Assembly (NCBI GenBank): GCA_030765055.1
Contig: CM060954.1
Location: 112,394,107-112,458,106 of the forward strand
From: Mantis religiosa
Taxonomy: Eukaryota > Arthropoda > Insecta > Mantodea > Mantidae
Length of the DNA: 64,000 bases
Direction: 5' to 3'
Shown one piece after another: positions 20,964 to 32,612 of the stretch. Position numbers and translations under genes: made by a program. The notes under the pieces were generated by a model, which saw only the letters and a list, made by a program, of their open reading frames with translations, was not told where the DNA came from and ran no database searches. Position 1 is the first letter of the stretch. The number at the start of each line of letters is the position of its first letter.

Positions 20964-21924
20964 TTTTTTTTAATATATTTATTAGATCGGTCAGCAATAA
21001 TATATGCTTTACAGATCTGAGAGAACAGATACAAAATAATCACAGAGTAATAACATTGTAGAGGTAGGACAATGTGCCTCCTCTGAACTAAAACAAATGT
21101 GTTATTGCACTAATATAAATGTGGCACTGAACTAATAAAATGGTATACATACTTCCATAGTGAGAATTTACATAGTAGAACATAATAATAGAAACGATAA
21201 ATTGAAACAGTAGATCATTCAGAAGTGGAAGTGTCATCACTGTAAAGCAGGTCCTGTGGTAGTCGTCGCTTCAGTCGCGTTGGCCGGCGACTTCGGACGC
21301 CGATGTTATACGTCACAGCTCCTGGGAGGTGGCGTAGATTGTAGAAGAAGCGTCGAGCAGTCTGTCGGATGAAGTGGTGGAGAGGAAAAAGTTCCAGCTC
21401 GTGATGCAGCTGCTGGTTGCGGACAAACCAAGGAGCATTGGTGGCGATTCGCAAGAATCGAGTCTGGATGACCTGTAAACGCCTCAGATGACAAGTACTG
21501 GCAGCCCCCCAGACCTGGCAGGCATAAGTAATAAGAGGTCGAACCAGGGATTTGTATAGGAGTAGTGAAGATTCTAAAGCAAGTGAAGTATGTTTGTGAA
21601 ATAATGGAGACAGTTGTGAAAGACGAGCGGATGCCAGGGTAATGGTACGGTCAATATGAGGCTTCCACGTAAGCCGAGTGTCCAGTAACACTCCAAGGTA
21701 CTTGACTGGTGTAGGTGAAGGGAGCCACGGCACATGATCAGTCAGAAGGCGTATAGGCGGAGGGGGATTATAGCGGCGTAAAGTAAAAATCTTGGCTTCA
21801 GTTTTCTGGGTATTAAGGGAGATGCACCAATTTTGACACCACTGAACGAGGCGATCAAGAGAGTGTTGTAAGGTTCGTACAGCAGAATGTAGATGGGCGT
21901 GAGAGTAAAATAAAACAGTGTCGT
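20964..21924 (-). mobile_element. 5'-truncated Jockey-type copy, second subfamily
   Basis: A 961-bp minus-strand insertion holding the ORF2 3' end, a 3' UTR of about 240 nt and a poly(A) end (20964-20975), flanked by a 12-bp duplication. Protein similarity to the full-length neighbour is roughly two thirds identical by eye, so it is a sister subfamily rather than the same lineage. 5' truncation is typical of LINE insertion. Confidence 0.87.
21215..21924 (-). pseudogene. ORF2 C-terminal fragment of a Jockey-type element
   Basis: A continuous frame on the minus strand starts at the YADD box (only the Asp-Asp remains, near 21920) and runs through SHAHLHSAVRTLQHSLD, PVKYLGVLLDTRLTWKPH, LVRPLITYACQVWG and NAPWFVRNQQLHHE to a stop at 21215. 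It aligns throughout with the last 240 residues of the intact ORF2 at 17660-20401. No stops or frameshifts, so the insertion is recent even though non-functional. Confidence 0.9.
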
Positions 21925-21936
21925 CTGCAAGTTTCT
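21925..21936 (+). repeat. Target-site duplication (5' side) of truncated Jockey copy
   Basis: CTGCAAGTTTCT, identical to 20952-20963; the element-target junction lies at 21924/21925. Confidence 0.8.
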
Positions 21937-24289
21937 AAGCGCTAATATTTTGAAACTAAGAAACACGCCACTCCTCTTGACAGAGGGGTAGCTACGTTGT
22001 CAGAGACTCCCTTCCTCCTGGATACACACAAGTAGCCCATAATAATCCAAAGGATGTAACTCTAATAAAATTACATACTTTTATCTTGATTTTTTTTTCC
22101 ATTTGGCCAATGATCCAATATCCAGTATTCAACTTATCCATATTTTGGGCTTTCTCTCAGTTTTTGCAAGAAAGTTTAGAACCATGGCTTTTAGAACCAA
22201 GTTTAGAATCTACCCTAAGCATTCCAGCCTTCAGCACAATTTAAAAACTCACCTGCTAAACTCCTTGCATGCATCTTGGTCGTTAACAATTACGTAAAAT
22301 CTTTAAAACAGATACTATACTTATGAAAAATTAACCACGGTTATGAACACTGATTTCCGTTTTTATTAACGTCCTTGTAAGGTTAAATCAGTGTTTGAGA
22401 ACCTAGCCTGTGACAACAACGTCATATCACGACATAATCTTGCGAAATAGAGTAACTAACAGGCTCTCGGTAAAATCATGACCAGAAACGTTTCTAGAAG
22501 CTGGTGACACCAAACTTCTTCATATGTCTTGACCATTTTTAAGTGAAAGTTTTGTGTGTAAGATAAAGTGTTTTTGTAATGCATTTTGTTAGTCAATAAT
22601 TTATGTGCTCTACAAAATAATGTGTGCTTACATTCTATATGTTCTTCTCAGATCAGTAAAGTGCAGGTAAAGTTGACAATAAAGAGCTCTCGAGCACTCG
22701 CGAGGAGTTTCTATGGCTTTGACACTTGATTAAACGAAAACAGCAGGGTTCGAAAATGCTCTTTGCCATAGACTTTACATTCCATTTCATTTACTTGAAA
22801 AGAACAAACAGTATATCAGCACAAAGAAACTAAACATACCGTTTTGTAGAGCAGATAATTCTCTATGAAATTGCATAAAACGAATTGCCAACACATTTAA
22901 GTTTGCATCCAAAACTTTCACTTAAAAAAAGAGAAAACGCCAGAACTTAAGAACCAATACGTTACATACGAGAATAGAATGATCTACCTGCTTCAACTTT
23001 TATAGCTTGTTTCCTTCAATATAACAAAGGAATTAATTTGCTGATCCCTTAAAATTAATATAGCATAATTTTAAAGCCAAAGTTGTTTGTTTTATATACA
23101 TAAGTAGTAAAAGAGTAATCGGTGCCTATTTATTTCTTCATTCCATAATTTTTGAAAATAATTCTATGGACAATACTTCTAAAATAAAGTAACAAATTGA
23201 GAGACCTACGGTAATTAAAATACAGCTTACTAAATTCTTTTATGCAACTTATAAATGGAATGCAATTTAAGACACTTGCATAATCAGAATGAAGCAGTTC
23301 AATATTTTCTTATTTGTATTGTTTAAAGTCAAATCATACAGATGTCAATTGATCACGCATACTAAATAAGTTAACATGCTACCATTAGGGAAATAAAAAG
23401 GTAGTTAATAAAATCAGAATACAATAAAGATCATTTTATTCAATGACATTTTATTTTGAGATCAGTACTGTTTGACCGGCCTTTGATTAAAAGTAGTTTT
23501 TGACGTTGAGAATTGAAGGAATCTATTAGCTTTCGTAATGGAAACTGGAGTGAAAGTTGAAGTAATAATAATTTCGTAATTTATTCAGAATTTATATATG
23601 GTACTATTGAATTAACTGCAAATATGATGAGTAAAGGAACGTTGAGGTTCTGTTACTAGTATTAATTATTGCTTTCATATTTGTCGGAATCATATTTAAT
23701 GCTACTATGGGATAGACTATTAATCACTGTATACTGATCTATTACTCATGCTAATAGTATTGAACTGATATTTTGTCCCATATAATCGCATCGATGCAGC
23801 CAGACAAATCACCATTTTATTGGACGAGCCGAGGCATTGCCAAAAGTTATTAGTCAATGTTAAGTATGCAGCTTTTGAATTGAACAGTTGCAGGAACCTA
23901 GCACCGCGCACTTCTTTGAAATTATGATCTCACTGCCGTGAATTTTGCAAGTTAACATTTAAATGACAGCGAATATTAGGGAATAATAAAGAGCAACGTA
24001 ACCATGCTGTAATTCGTACTGGTTTAGAGGCGTGTTTTATACTTCATTCAGCTATGACTGAGGGTAAATAGGTTTATTGGAGGTGTGGAGACGAAAAGAT
24101 ATGCATAATATGTTAATAAAACGCCCCCTTTTCTTCCGTGATTGTAAATCAGCGATACTGCCAGCTTCATGATCGTTTAATGATGCTTCACAAATGAGAT
24201 GTTTAGAGGTGCGTAGGCGAGATACGACTTTCGTTGCGAATGAGGATGTCTCTGCTTAACATCCAAGATGTACGTTTTATTTTTCATAC
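21937..24289. other. AT-rich non-coding stretch
   Basis: About 2.3 kb with only short frames lacking motifs; no repeat ends, tRNA folds or exons recognised. Confidence 0.6.
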
Positions 24290-24560
24290 AAGTATCTTTA
24301 ACATATTGTATTTTCATAAACATCGTTACTCATTTTTGAGAAAAATGAACCATTGGGGAAATTTTTCCTGTAATGTTTACTTTGAGATAGAGGGATTTTC
24401 TTAAAAATCTTCGGTTTACATCTTTGAAAGATAAAGAACTTAAATAGTCTGGTATTTTACTGTCTTTAAATGTGCTTTTCTAATTCAGAAATCTCAAAAC
24501 ATGTATTTTCGGTGAAAATTGTATATAGTTCAATAGCTATCGGAAGAGTATACTTTGATT
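24290..24560 (-). repeat. DR-A dispersed repeat copy
   Basis: Contains TTACTCATTTTTGAGAAAAA, a CCTGTAATGTTTACTTTGAGA block and a GAGGGATTTTCTT block. Its reverse complement matches 33690-33790 block for block. Confidence 0.65.
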
Positions 24561-25329
24561 GTAGCTAATAAGAATAGCATATACAAAACATATGCGTAGC
24601 TTCAATAAAGTAGAAAATTGCAAAACACATCGGCATCACTTTAAAGAAGAAAAGCTGCCGTAACTTCAAAATAAATTCTGTAAATATATTCCGTGGTCAT
24701 GCCAAAGACAAACTTCTAGGAAATCCATTCAACACGGCTCGGTTTCCAGTTCCTGCACGAATACAGAAACTAATGACTTACATCACCATTTTACGGCCTT
24801 CTCAAGTATTTCACGTCCCTGTGGATTAGATTAGCTTGCCTTTCAGGGTATGTTGCTCACCTTTACTCCTGCTGCCGGCACTACAGCTGTGTTGTGCTGC
24901 TAATCATAATTCAAGAGAGCCTTCAGATGCTAACAAGCTCAACTGAACTCTTACTGCAACCCCTAGTAAGGAGCTAACGGCAAAGGAGTTGCTAGTTCCG
25001 CAATGAAGGGTTTCAACCAGTCGTCCTTACCGACGGTGGCTCGAGGTAAATAAAACAGGAGGGCGGCTTCATTCTAAATGCCTACCTTCTAAGGATAACA
25101 TTAGCCAAGCGCTGTAGTGTATAATTTGTTTTTATTTTTCTAAGCATCTTACAAATAAAAAATATGTGGTGAAGTGTTCAGCCCAGGCTATTAGCTTACC
25201 ATATTCATTATAAAACTTCTACTAGCTTCACACTAATTTCCTTTAAAAAATATACCTTGTTTACTTATTTTTAGTGAACAATTCCATTTCTTTTTAACTT
25301 TATATAAAAGCTCTCCAGCTTTCATGTAG
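24561..25329. other. Unassigned; GC-richer patch at 24830-25100
   Basis: The patch is about 270 bp with mixed composition and no long frame. It resembles repeat-derived sequence, but I cannot place it. Confidence 0.35.
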
Positions 25330-25650
25330 TAGGTATTTACTAAAGATATTAATGCAATCTCTGTATCCATTTTGGGTTATTTCTCATGAATGCATTCTCT
25401 TCTCCATAACTCTGTCCCTTCACACTGAAATACTGTGAGCTATATATCTTCTTTTGTCGTACATATTGGGCACTGTTTTTGTAGAAAACCTTTTCTCAAC
25501 CCTTGCAGTCTCCATATACCCCTCTCTCACTCATGCTATACCCCGTGTTTCTTCTTTAGTTTGTCAATATAGGTATACTTCTCTTTCCAATTTAGCTTTC
25601 ATTCTAATGATCTTTTTCCAACTATATCAACAAACAGTGTTTGTATTTCT
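25330..25650 (-). pseudogene. Very decayed LINE C-terminal fragment
   Basis: Minus-strand frames in succession read CPICTTKEDI (about 25465) and QCEGTELWRREC, the pattern of the C-terminal zinc-binding segment (CxxC...HxxxC then LW) of RNase-H-bearing LINEs. The reading frame changes at least twice and contains stops. Assignment rests on a short motif only. Confidence 0.35.
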
Positions 25651-26103
25651 ATGTCTTCAAATGTTCTAACTCGTTTTTAAAAAAAACTTTTAAACTGTTT
25701 TCCTTCACTAAATTTCTACAAAGCCATTGCTTTCCAGGTTATACTATATACTATAACACCTTCCATTGTATTTTAAACCCTTTTCCTGATATTCTAAACA
25801 TTGCCTTAGCAAATTATTTTTACTTAAATTTAAAATTCTAAACCAAAATTTAAGTGCCCTCTCCTTGATCATATGTACGTTTCCTTCCTACTCTACGAGT
25901 ATCCATTTATAATTGGACAATTTCTTTTGCTGTGGGGTTTGGTAACCCCAAAAATTCTCTACGAAACATCCTGCATCCACAAACTTTGGTTTTTGAACGA
26001 GTTTAGTGACTGAGATATCATGTTTGGCTACCTCCGTTATTCTTTGTTTTTTACTGTCTTTCTACAGGTGTTGTGTTGATCGATTCCGTATTAAAACAAA
26101 CAT
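25651..26103. other. AT-rich non-coding stretch
   Basis: T-rich plus strand with no motif recognised; it may be an upstream continuation of the decayed LINE fragment. Confidence 0.4.
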
Positions 26104-26106
26104 TTA

Positions 26107-27433
26107 GACCCGGTTGCATAAAAGATAATCTAAGTTCAAGCGTATAAAAATGATCTTCAATCATGCTGAACTTAGAATTTTGGTTGTATAAACATTGATC
26201 TAAGTTCATGGCCTCTTGATCTAAGAGCAAACCTAATTGGTGAATTTTCTCCAGTTAATTTGATTGAACTTAGATCAGCAGTACTGCAGAATTTACACAA
26301 TAGTTTCTGAGAAGAAATATGTAGTGCAGATTTAAATAAATAGTGAATAAAGAATTTTTGTGGTTACTTGTATAAATAATTAGCCTCTTTATTTCACAAA
26401 TGTGTGTTAAATATGCATTGTTCGTGTTCATAACCTATATATTTTTATTATTTTCAAAATTCAGATTACTCTGGTATTTCTGAATATTAGAATTTTCAAT
26501 TTGAAAGGTCTACTCGTGTTTTCCAACACAGGAAATCCCATCTCAGAAATAAATGACAGAAAATTCAAAATGAGATTTCGACTATCAAAGCATGTAGTTG
26601 AAGAACTAGAGCATATGCTACATGCACAGTTAAGAACACAAACCCTGAGGAATTATGCACTCAATCCAATATTTATGATCCTGCTCACATTACGGCTCTA
26701 TGCAACTGAAAGCTTCAAAACGGTGATTGGGGATATATTTAATATAAATAAAGGAACTGCGTTTAGAACAATACACAACGTTATAAGAGAGATTGCAGCT
26801 TTACGACCTCATTTCATCAGGATGCCTATGGAAAAGCCTGAAATAAGAAGGGTTATGCGAGATTTAAAATTAACGAAACGCATATTCTCTTTTGCTTGAA
26901 CTTCCATTTTTATATACATATGTAATAATTTGTAACTTAGAACCTCACTTGTCTCCCATTTTTGTTTATATTTTCCAACTCACAGTATTGTAAACAGACG
27001 AAAATGAAAAATATGTACATTGGGCATATAATGGAGATAAAGTAGGCGAAATGATTAAATTTGATAAATACTGTTTCAATATGGAGTACATTCTTGTACG
27101 GCTTATTTAAAATAACATTATTTCTAGGACAAATAACCAGAAAGCGAAAGATTTATCTAATTTTTGTTATGTCTAGTTTGGCTACTCTGTGCAGTTGAAT
27201 TAAACAGAGTCGAATAGTTCCGATAATTCTCGAATTCTTTCGATACAACAGGAAAGTTGCAACATGTTTGGCAATGTTGCCGCATTTGTTTTTGTGATCA
27301 CAGATCAGTACTGAACGGCGTTCATTTGATCTAAGATTAGCATTTTACAGCCCACGCGGGTTCGTAAACTTAGTTCAATTTTGATCTTCGATTATAAATG
27401 AACTGCAGTTAGCGATTTTTATGCAACCGGGTC
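26107..27433 (+). mobile_element. PIF/Harbinger-type DNA transposon, internally deleted
   Basis: Perfect 17-bp terminal inverted repeats (GACCCGGTTGCATAAAA at 26107-26123 and its complement at 27417-27433) are flanked by TTA on both sides (26104-26106 and 27434-27436), the target duplication of PIF/Harbinger elements. Imperfect similarity continues inward (AGTTCA, GATCT blocks). At 1,327 bp it is shorter than autonomous members (usually several kb with a transposase and a Myb-like protein). Only a transposase N-terminal fragment is present. Confidence 0.87.
26501..26899 (+). pseudogene. Harbinger (HARBI1-like) transposase N-terminal fragment
   Basis: An open frame of about 130 codons; the first ATG is at 26570. 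FRLSKHVVEELEHML, LRTQTLRNYALNPIFMILLTLRLYATESFKTVIGD and INKGTAFRTIHNVIREI match the N-terminal region of HARBI1-like transposases (the ALSP...LRFYATG stretch followed by a helix-turn-helix). The DDE catalytic domain is absent; the frame ends at 26899 and the remaining 530 bp to the right terminal repeat shows no coding. It may be an internal deletion derivative or a copy that lost a second exon. Confidence 0.8.
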
Positions 27434-27436
27434 TTA

Positions 27437-27807
27437 ATAGATGAAAGATACAGGAGATAAAGTTTCCAGCTGTTACATTATAGTGCTCTTTGTAACTTCC
27501 AATTCAACAAACCATAATTAAGAAAGCTTCTCTCTGCTTCATATTAATAAAGATATTTTTAGAAATAATTTTATTAAATATTTCCCGTAAACACAGTGGA
27601 AATACTGGAATATAGTTGCCTTAAGTAATGATCAATTCTTGAGCTGGTTTCTATGTGATAATGAAATTCTGTTCTCTTTGCATCAACTGGAGGGAAACCA
27701 TTTGAGGAAAGTATGCGTATTGGAACTTTAAACCAGGAACAGTGAATATCTTGGAAATGATTAATTCCGCAAAGCATTTTATATGATACAAATTAGGCAC
27801 TTGGAAC
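27437..27807. other. AT-rich non-coding stretch
   Basis: Nothing recognised apart from short chance frames. Confidence 0.6.
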
Positions 27808-27931
27808 CATAAGGGCCTAAAGCACAACATCGTCGGTTTTGAGATTTTAGTATGCAGGTATGCGTGTTCCTAACATCTGCCAATCTTGTGGTCAACCAAG
27901 TTGTAGCTGTGCTTTAGGCCCTCTTTGATTT
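27808..27931. repeat. Small inverted-repeat element
   Basis: GGGCCTAAAGCACAAC at the left and the near-complement CTGTGCTTTAGGCCC at the right enclose about 90 bp. The arms pair over about 16 bp with one or two mismatches. No target duplication is evident. It could be a tiny MITE or a hairpin-forming RNA locus. Confidence 0.45.
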
Positions 27932-28159
27932 AATGAAACATTCTTAAGAAGCGGTCTCGCCAGTTTTTAATTATATTCAGTTACATAGCAACATTTTGTT
28001 GCTCTGCCTTTTTCAATTTTTATCATGTTCGCAAGTAGTATTTCGTAATGAGAATTTCTTGCACAGAAATTTTGATTTCAACGTACATCTGTGATTCTGT
28101 GCTTTGGGCAGTTATGGTTCACAGTGCCTCAATTGCAAGCTTTAAGGAAATGCACATTT

Positions 28160-28210
28160 CTGTGTATTAATATTTTGTTTTATCTCTTACGGTTTACCAG
28201 TTGCAAAAGC
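28160..28210 (-). repeat. DR-A fragment
   Basis: The reverse complement contains TTTTGCAACTGGTAAACCGT followed by AAGAGATAAAA, matching the central-distal block of DR-A (33865-33905). Confidence 0.45.
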
Positions 28211-28589
28211 CATCTACCGAAGAGGACTTAGGCTATTCCTAGGTAATACGAGATATGCTGCATTAGGACAAAAGAGGAACCAACGTCACTTGTAGGTACA
28301 CAATGAATAAAATGCACAAAAAATGTGAATGTAACCGTTTCTATATGGAAAAAGGCAGTCGTAATTTTGTGCGATTTAAAGCCATTTTCTCAAACGTGAC
28401 ATTACACTTTTGGACATTTTTGCATCATTTTAATGCATGTGTTAACTTCCAGTATTCCTGCTATATATTTCTGATTTTCTACGCATTCATAATGCATTTT
28501 AATTTACTTACATTTTGCGTTTTGACACATATTCCTGATATTTACATTTTTATGAGTCTACTAATTACGGTTAACAGCACTCTTTGTCA

Positions 28590-28632
28590 GTGCTGTGCTG
28601 TGCTGTGCTGTGCGATGCTGTGCTGTGCTGTG
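28590..28632. repeat. (TGTGC)n pentanucleotide microsatellite
   Basis: About eight units with one interruption (GCGAT). Confidence 0.93.
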
Positions 28633-29981
28633 AGTTTTACAGGAAGAAAATATATAATAAAATTAATTTAATTGTGTCCATTTGATACGTAGCATTTCAA
28701 AGCACACTTTTAAGGCAAGAAAACTTTTACGATAAACTAAGAATATTTAATAAAGATTGGGGGTTAGGTATCTTTTTCATGAAAGTTGTATGCTTTAGGA
28801 AAATCTATACTGGACTTGCAATGGTTTCTCTATCTGCTTCTTATAGTTTGATTTCTATAATTTGTTATAAAATTGAAGAGGATTTTACAAACTATAGATA
28901 TTTGTAGAATATAATATAGTTCATTTTATTCCATTCTAATTAAATTATTAGGTATGTCTGAGGAAATAAAATTCATGACTTTTCTATGTGTGAATGGAAA
29001 TGGCTTAGAAAAACTTGCCTTTTTAACCTGGAACTATGCTTGTGTTACATATTAAAATAAAATTGGATAATAATTAATCTTTGGAATCTAAATCTCAAAA
29101 CAAGATAAAATATGTAAATATAATCCATAATAGTGTTGGCAATACATTATAAACTGGTGTTGGAATAGAAAATGTATTCAAGAGAGTAATTCCTGAAAAA
29201 AAATTATGATAGTTTGGCATAAAAAAATATCTTCGTAGTAATTGAGAAATAAATCTGAATACACTAAATTTAATTTATGTTGTATGAAGTTTGGGTATTT
29301 GTATAATGTTGTGTCATGTCGAAATGAGTTTGAGATAAATGAATAATTTGTGCCTAATTCAATGTTTAGTGCTAAACCAAGCATTTTAGCGCCAGTTGCT
29401 CCGAGCTCTAGTTATTAGCGCTGCACAACTTGACAAAGAGAGAAGAAAATGTGCATCCCACACATACTACACCTTGCTCTCAGCCGATCGCTCGCATAAT
29501 GCATGTCTAAATTCTATATACTTTTTCCCCGCCCTCTACAAAGTGATTTTTAAATCCATAGCTATTGACAATATCATAATAAGTTTCAGCGGAACATTAG
29601 CCTGTCTATAATTGCGTAGGCAGAAGTTGGAACATTGCCTACACACAGCAAAGGAACGATGTTCAAAAACAAAAATTTAGTTTTACATTTTAATGAGTGT
29701 AGCTGTCACCAACGCTGCTCTCATGAATATTTAGTAATATTAGGGAAGGTCATTAATTAAAAACAATTTTGAAATTGGGTTTTATTAAGTCGGCAAAGCG
29801 TACTTTTTTATACAAGAGCTTTCTTCAGTCTTAGCTTTACAGAGTTACTAGATAAAGGAACAAAGAAATGACAGCAAACAATACTGTTGAATTTCCGATA
29901 GATTTGTAATATTATAAAACGTTCCGGTAACGGAGATGAGCCTCTGAATGCTTAAAAAAGCACATTCATCGGAGGTAATTC
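28633..29981. other. AT-rich non-coding stretch
   Basis: About 1.3 kb, short frames without motifs. Confidence 0.6.
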
Positions 29982-29983
29982 TA

Positions 29984-31307
29984 CCAGGGTGGGTCAAAAA
30001 GTAATGCCTCCAATTTGTTTTTCTTTAAATAAGTAAGTTATGTGAAAACTTTTAATTTGGCGCAATTCCTCAAACCTTCTTCTCCAATCCCCTGCAGTAG
30101 TAACTTCCTAAGTCAACAGGTAGCAGCACTGCAAAATGGCTGACATCGACATTCGTATTAGACAGCGTTCTGTGATTGAATTTTTGACTGCGGAATGTGA
30201 AACGCCAATTCGCATTCACGAAAGGCTAAAAAATGTGTATGCTGATGCAACGGTGGATGTCAGCACTGTTAGACGATGTGTTCGTCGCTGTGACGAAGCT
30301 GAAAGGCAAACACCATTGGCAGATGAAAAGCGAAGCTGCAGGCCGGTGACTGCAGTGACTCCATGCAACATTCAGCGAGTCGATGACATCATTCGTGGTG
30401 ATCGCCGAGTAACAACAGGTGAATTGTGTCGCATTACCTCCCTCAGTAAAGGTAGTGTGATGAGGATTATTCAACAACTGTGTTACTCAAACCTTTTTTT
30501 CACGTTGGGTACCAAGAATGTTAACCGCCCAAAACAAAGAAACAAGGAAAACAATAGCCTCCGAACACTTGCTGCGCTTCAATTTGGAGGGAGTGGAGTT
30601 TCTGGAATAAATTGTTACTGGAGACGAAACGTGGGTTCATTTTTTTGAACCTGAATCAAAGAGACAGTCAATGCAATGGCATCACACAACGTCACCGAAG
30701 GAAAAGAGATTCAAAACTCAGCGGTCGGCAGGGAAAGTTATGGAAACTGTGTTTTGGGATGCAGAGGGTGTGCTTATGATGATTTTTTTGGAGCAAGGAT
30801 GCACAATAAATTCTGTCCAATACGTCAGAACTCTCAAAAAGCTGAAAGCACATCTTCGCCGAGTTCGCCCAACAAAAACTATGGTGGATATTCTTCTTTT
30901 GCATGACAATGCAAGACCACACACCAGCCGTTACACCACTGCAGAAATTGAGAAATTGGGATGGCAAGTTTTACCTCACCCCCCATACAGTCCTGACCTG
31001 GCACCATCAGACTTCCATCTGTTCGAGCCACTAAAGGAAGCTCATCGTGGGATTCATTTTGAAGATGAGGAGGCTGTCAAAACGTCCGTGCGTCAATGGC
31101 TTAGGAAGTAAGACCATGTGTTTTATCACACTGGAATACATACCCTAGTTAAAAGATGGACCAAAGCTGTGGAAAAGGACGGAGATTATATTTAATAGTG
31201 ACAATTAATCGTCAATGTTGTAGTTTTCAAGCTATGTAAATTGGATTCAATTTTCTTGGCAATTAAAGGAGAAAAAATAGGAGGCATTACTTTTTGACCC
31301 ACCCTCG
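29984..31307 (+). mobile_element. mariner-type transposon, complete ends
   Basis: 1,324 bp with 28-bp terminal inverted repeats, 27 of 28 matching (start CCAGGGTGGGTCAAAAAG; complement of the end CGAGGGTGGGTCAAAAAG), flanked by TA at 29982-29983 and 31308-31309. Length, ends and TA duplication are all canonical for mariner. The single transposase gene fills most of the element and is inactivated. Confidence 0.95.
30136..31195 (+). pseudogene. mariner transposase, one frameshift and two stops
   Basis: Begins MADIDIRIRQRSVIEFLTAE at ATG 30136. The N-terminal helix-turn-helix region (VDVSTVRRCVRRC; LCRITSLSKGSVMRIIQQL) is intact. The frame then shifts near the T-run at 30486-30503, after which RWVPRMLTAQNKETR resumes in frame 2. 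Catalytic motifs remain: TGDETWVHFFEP (first Asp), LLHDNARPHTS (second Asp) and YSPDLAPSDFHLF (third Asp), with 34 residues between the last two, the mariner D34D signature. TAA codons replace probable CAA codons at 30608 and 31109. The natural stop is TAA 31193. The total matches the usual 345-355 residues. Confidence 0.93.
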
Positions 31308-31309
31308 TA

Positions 31310-31555
31310 ATACTTTCCCATGACGTATGCCCGACAATAATATGACTGCCATTGCTATACAGAGTATTAAAGGACTAAACCGAAATATTTTCAGAACAAG
31401 TGGAGATATCCCAAACAAGTAATTTGAGACAGGAGACTTATGGCTTGTAGGTTCAAATGTGGGAGTTATAAATTTCAAAAGTGCCAGTACGCCACTGCCA
31501 TTGCAGATAACACTTGAGTGTACAACACACGAAAATAAAGAGACGTCAGAGCACT
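31310..31555. other. Unassigned sequence
   Basis: No coding or repeat signal, except a TAGGTTCAAATG motif near 31449 that faintly resembles a B box. Confidence 0.4.
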
Positions 31556-31640
31556 CTCTCTGGTGCAATGGTTATGATATAACTTTCAAGTGACAGGCAA
31601 AAGTGTTCGAGTCTCCTTCACATTTTTGTCTTCTTTGTTT
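31556..31640 (+). repeat. tRNA-like segment
   Basis: TGGTGCAATGGTTATG (A-box-like, near 31560) and GTGTTCGAGTCTC (B-box-like, near 31600) at tRNA spacing. The stems are poor, so this is a SINE head remnant rather than a functional tRNA. Confidence 0.4.
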
Positions 31641-32521
31641 GGTTCTTTTTTAATATTTTGTCTAAGCTATTAATTCTTGTATAAAGGTATGCATTTAATG
31701 GAATAATTTCACCTTGTCAGTGCAATTAATTACAAATCTTTCTAATCTTGAATCCTGCTTAGTACTGTCACTTGTAAGTTTAATGGGAGGAGGTTAAAAG
31801 TTGAACAAACTTAGAATAAAAAGTAAATGCAACTCTTTATATCAGGTTTATATGAATTAGTTAGACCTGCGTTTTCAATGCAAAGTGTCTCGAGTCAAGG
31901 AAATCATCATAGTGTTACTGCACTGGGCAACCAGATTCACGTTCTTAATTATGAATCACGCCCTTTCTTTCTATTAGAACTTACGTATTTAAAAGACGAA
32001 AAAAAAGAAATAACTATTTACATGACAGTAACCGAACCAGCGACCTTTAGAACACCAGTTTTCGGTGCGTTGGATTCGGCCACCAGAAGAGTTAAAGGAA
32101 CGTCACTAAAGTACCACATGATGCTTGAAGGAGGTAATCGCTGTTCAGTTCTCTCACTAACAGGTGATTAGTTCGAGATTTGAGATCTCTGTGGTATTAA
32201 ATCTTGAGAACGCTACTGCAAATCGATATTTCTATACTAGGGAAGCAGTTTAAAAGACATTCTAATACAATAATTTCGCCCACCTTGTTTAAATGCAAAC
32301 TTATCAACATCTGATGCCAGTTAGGTTTAGGAGGATTAACTGCGTTACGTTTAGTTGCTGGCTATGCTTTGCCTATATCATCTTGATTGCATAATCACGT
32401 CTATTATCGCTGACATTATTTCTGTTTAGTTCATTAACATCATGTGTACACACATTATGTTTTGAAGAACACACCAGTTTATATCTGTCTGTTTAACGCT
32501 CTGTTACAATGACTTTTCCTT
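31641..32521. other. AT-rich non-coding stretch
   Basis: One 114-codon frame (31827-32171) shows no domain and no exon-like splice context; otherwise empty. Confidence 0.5.
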
Positions 32522-32612
32522 AGCATGGCTTCCTTAGGAAGGTAAATAAAGCCAGTGGCACCGTGTCGTAGATATACGACACGTAAAACAACCTTAAGCC
32601 TCATAAAGAAGT
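32522..32612 (+). repeat. Dispersed repeat DR-C, copy 1
   Basis: AGCATGGCTTCCTTAGGAAGG, then AAATAAAGCCAGTGGCACCG, a hairpin (GTGTCGTA at 32563, TACGACAC at 32575) and ACAACCTTAAGCCTCAT. The same order occurs at 57337-57420, where the palindrome is CGTAAATTTACG. Family not recognised. Confidence 0.55.

Noticed and set aside
28590..28632. Possible CRISPR-like or tandem array
   Set aside because: A simple TGTGC microsatellite with no spacers.
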